Part shown: piece after piece, positions 6,887-8,450 of the stretch
How the letters are laid out: each line of letters opens with the position of its first letter
Position numbering within the stretch: position 1 is the first letter of the stretch
NCBI GenBank assembly: GCA_034433775.1
Contig: DAOUAI010000057.1
Location: forward strand, 1-8,450
Direction: 5' to 3'
DNA length: 8,450 nucleotides
From: CALJTV01 sp034433775
GTDB lineage: Bacteria; Chloroflexota; Dehalococcoidia; GIF9; UBA5629
Program-made: the position numbers and the translations under genes
Notes under the pieces: generated by a model
The model's input: only the letters and a program-made list of their open reading frames with translations
What the model was told of the DNA's origin: nothing
Databases searched by the model: none

Positions 6887-7984
6887 TTGGACTTCAAAAT
6901 TGCAGTTTTACCTGGTGACGGTGTTGGACCTGAGGTAGTTGCTGAGGCGATAAAAGTCCTTGAGGCTGTAGGGCAGAGGTTCGGTCACAAATTTGAATAC
7001 AGGGAGGGGCTTGTAGGTGGTGCAGCCATAGATGCGCATGGTGTTGCGTTGACTGACGAAACTCTGGAAATGTGTCGGAGTTGTGATGCTGTGCTGCTGG
7101 GGGCTGTGGGTGGACCTAAATGGGATGACCCGCTGGCTAAAGTAGGCCCAGATGACGGGCTTCTTGCCTTAAGGAAGGGGTTAGGACTGTTTGCTAATTT
7201 GAGACCGGTCAAGGTGCTTCCAATGCTGGTAGATGCTACCACTTTGAAGCCCGATGTGGTCAAGGGTGTAGACCTAATATTCGTTCGTGAACTTACTGGT
7301 GGACTATATTTCGGGCAACCGAAAAAGCAGTGGCGAACTGACGAGGGCAGACAGGCTGTGGATACTATGGCATATTCAGAAAAGGAGATTGAGCGCATAG
7401 CGAGGGTGGGTTTTGAGCTAGCATTGACGCGGCGGAAGAAGCTGACCTCTGTGGACAAAGCCAATGTACTGGAGTCATCACGGTTGTGGCGGCAGGTTGT
7501 CACTGAAGTCTCACGGGACTACCCTGAAGTGGGACTTGAACACATGCTGGTTGATGCTTGTGCTATGCGTCTTATTCAGCGCCCCACACAATTTGATGTG
7601 CTGGTCACCGAAAATACGTTTGGCGACATACTGACTGACGAGGCCTCCATGCTGGCTGGTTCCATGGGCATGCTGCCCTCAGCCAGTCTGTCTGGTGTCC
7701 CTGAGGGGGGGTCTTCCAGAGCGTTTGGGCTTTATGAACCCATTCATGGCAGTGCTCCCAGCAGGGCGGGTCAAGACATGGCCAATCCAATAGCTACTAT
7801 ACTTAGCGCTGCCATGATGTTGCGCTATTCATTAGGGCTTGTTGTCGAAGCTGAGGCGGTGGAGAAGGGAGTGGTCGCTGTTCTGGAGGACGGTTATCGT
7901 ACTTATGATATAATGAGCGAAGGCAAGGCTAAGGTGGGAACAAAAGAAATGGGGAGTCTTATTGCGGGAAGGATAAAAAGATAA
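6887..7984 (+). CDS. leuB: 3-isopropylmalate dehydrogenase
   Basis: LeuB oxidises and decarboxylates 3-isopropylmalate to 2-ketoisocaproate, and in the citramalate route probably converts 3-methylmalate to 2-ketobutyrate. The 365-residue length is normal (340-370). Expected residues are present: IAVLPGDGVGPE at the N-terminus, LRPVKV, Arg134 and Tyr141 in RELTGGLYFG, Lys191 in VDKANVLE, and the metal-binding Asp223, Asp247 and Asp251 with the family's spacing. HGSAP is at 287-291. The following two residues are Ser292-Arg293 where most NAD-dependent homologues have Asp-Ile, and then AGQD replaces the usual AGKG; this is the coenzyme-specificity site. The TTG start has GGAGGT 8 bases upstream. 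The stop TAA shares its last A with the cimA ATG. Isocitrate or tartrate dehydrogenase relatives are less likely given the neighbours. Confidence 0.96.
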   Translation: MDFKIAVLPGDGVGPEVVAEAIKVLEAVGQRFGHKFEYREGLVGGAAIDAHGVALTDETLEMCRSCDAVLLGAVGGPKWDDPLAKVGPDDGLLALRKGLGLFANLRPVKVLPMLVDATTLKPDVVKGVDLIFVRELTGGLYFGQPKKQWRTDEGRQAVDTMAYSEKEIERIARVGFELALTRRKKLTSVDKANVLESSRLWRQVVTEVSRDYPEVGLEHMLVDACAMRLIQRPTQFDVLVTENTFGDILTDEASMLAGSMGMLPSASLSGVPEGGSSRAFGLYEPIHGSAPSRAGQDMANPIATILSAAMMLRYSLGLVVEAEAVEKGVVAVLEDGYRTYDIMSEGKAKVGTKEMGSLIAGRIKR

Positions 7985-8450
7985 TGAAGGTCCAGCTTTA
8001 TGATACCACCTTAAGGGATGGGACACAGCAGGAAGGCATTTCCTTTTCGGTGGCTGACAAGCTTAGGATTGTCCAGAAGCTTGATGAGCTCGGGGTCCAT
8101 TTCATCGAGGGTGGATGGCCCGGAGCTAATCCTAAGGACACCGAGTTTTTTGCCCGGGCTAGAGACTTGAAGTTAAAGCATGCAGTCTTGGTGGCTTTTG
8201 GTAGCACAAAGCACCCTGATTCAAAGGTAGATAGCGACTCAAATCTTGCTGCCCTGGTGGAAGCGGGAACGAGAGTGGTCACTATCGTGGGCAAAAGTTG
8301 GGACCTGCATGTTACGCAACTCCTTGAAGTCTCTCTCGAAAGTAATCTCGGTCTTATAACCGAGTCCATAACTTTTTTAAAGTCACGTGGACTCACGGTG
8401 TTCTTCGATGCTGAGCATTTCTTCGATGGCTATAAGGCAAATCCTGAATA
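7984..8450 (+). CDS. cimA: Citramalate synthase, 3'-truncated by the window edge
   Basis: CimA condenses pyruvate and acetyl-CoA to (R)-citramalate, opening the threonine-independent route to 2-ketobutyrate and isoleucine. The frame is open from the ATG at 7984 to the window end (155 codons, of roughly 520-540 expected). It opens with YDTTLRDGTQQEG at residues 6-18, including the metal-ligand Asp12. It then shows EGGWPGANPKD, VAFGST, VTIVGKSWDLHV and FFDAEHFFDGYKANPE, which are characteristic of the CimA clade rather than LeuA or homocitrate synthase; LeuA carries a different set at these places. The start overlaps the leuB stop by one base (TAATG), with AAGGA at 7969-7973 about 10 bases upstream, so translation is probably coupled. 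Its link to leuC, leuD and leuB fits their shared use in the isoleucine route. The C-terminal regulatory domain is not in view. Confidence 0.94.
   Translation, partial: MKVQLYDTTLRDGTQQEGISFSVADKLRIVQKLDELGVHFIEGGWPGANPKDTEFFARARDLKLKHAVLVAFGSTKHPDSKVDSDSNLAALVEAGTRVVTIVGKSWDLHVTQLLEVSLESNLGLITESITFLKSRGLTVFFDAEHFFDGYKANPE

Noticed and set aside
6985..7503. Minus-strand open frame of 172 codons opposite leuB
   Set aside because: The plus-strand frame carries all LeuB catalytic motifs; the antisense peptide is Ser/Pro-rich low-complexity and typical of a shadow frame.

Overview
The window is one continuous plus-strand gene cluster for branched-chain amino acid synthesis. In order it holds the 3' part of ilvC, then leuA, a short mgtC-like membrane gene, leuC, a gap of about 340 bases with decayed-looking coding traces, a large fusion of an acetyl-CoA hydrolase/CoA-transferase with a GNAT acetyltransferase, leuD, leuB and the 5' part of cimA. 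Everything recognised lies on the plus strand. I see no rRNA, tRNA, CRISPR, insertion sequence or convincing terminator.

The GC content is middling. LeuC and LeuD are of the short, homoaconitase-like type, and cimA is coupled to leuB. Together with the order ilvC-leuA-leuC-leuD-leuB-cimA, this suggests an anaerobic bacterium, most likely a member of the Chloroflexota (Dehalococcoidia-like). That placement is an inference from gene order and protein style, not a proven assignment.

The pathway logic is clear. IlvC makes the dihydroxy-acid precursors of valine, leucine and isoleucine. LeuA condenses 2-ketoisovalerate with acetyl-CoA, LeuCD isomerises the product, and LeuB oxidises it to the leucine precursor. 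CimA condenses pyruvate with acetyl-CoA to citramalate, which the same LeuCD and LeuB can carry on to 2-ketobutyrate, giving a threonine-independent route to isoleucine. LeuCD and LeuB are therefore probably shared by two pathways, which fits the tight leuD-leuB-cimA packing (2-base gap, then 1-base overlap).

Two genes are not classical leucine genes: the MgtC-type membrane protein between leuA and leuC, and the CoA-transferase/GNAT fusion that separates leuC from leuD by about 2.3 kb. The fusion is the most interesting passenger, because both LeuA and CimA consume acetyl-CoA. A second notable point is in LeuB: the Asp normally found after the HGSAP motif, which favours NAD, is replaced by Ser-Arg, so its coenzyme preference may be altered.
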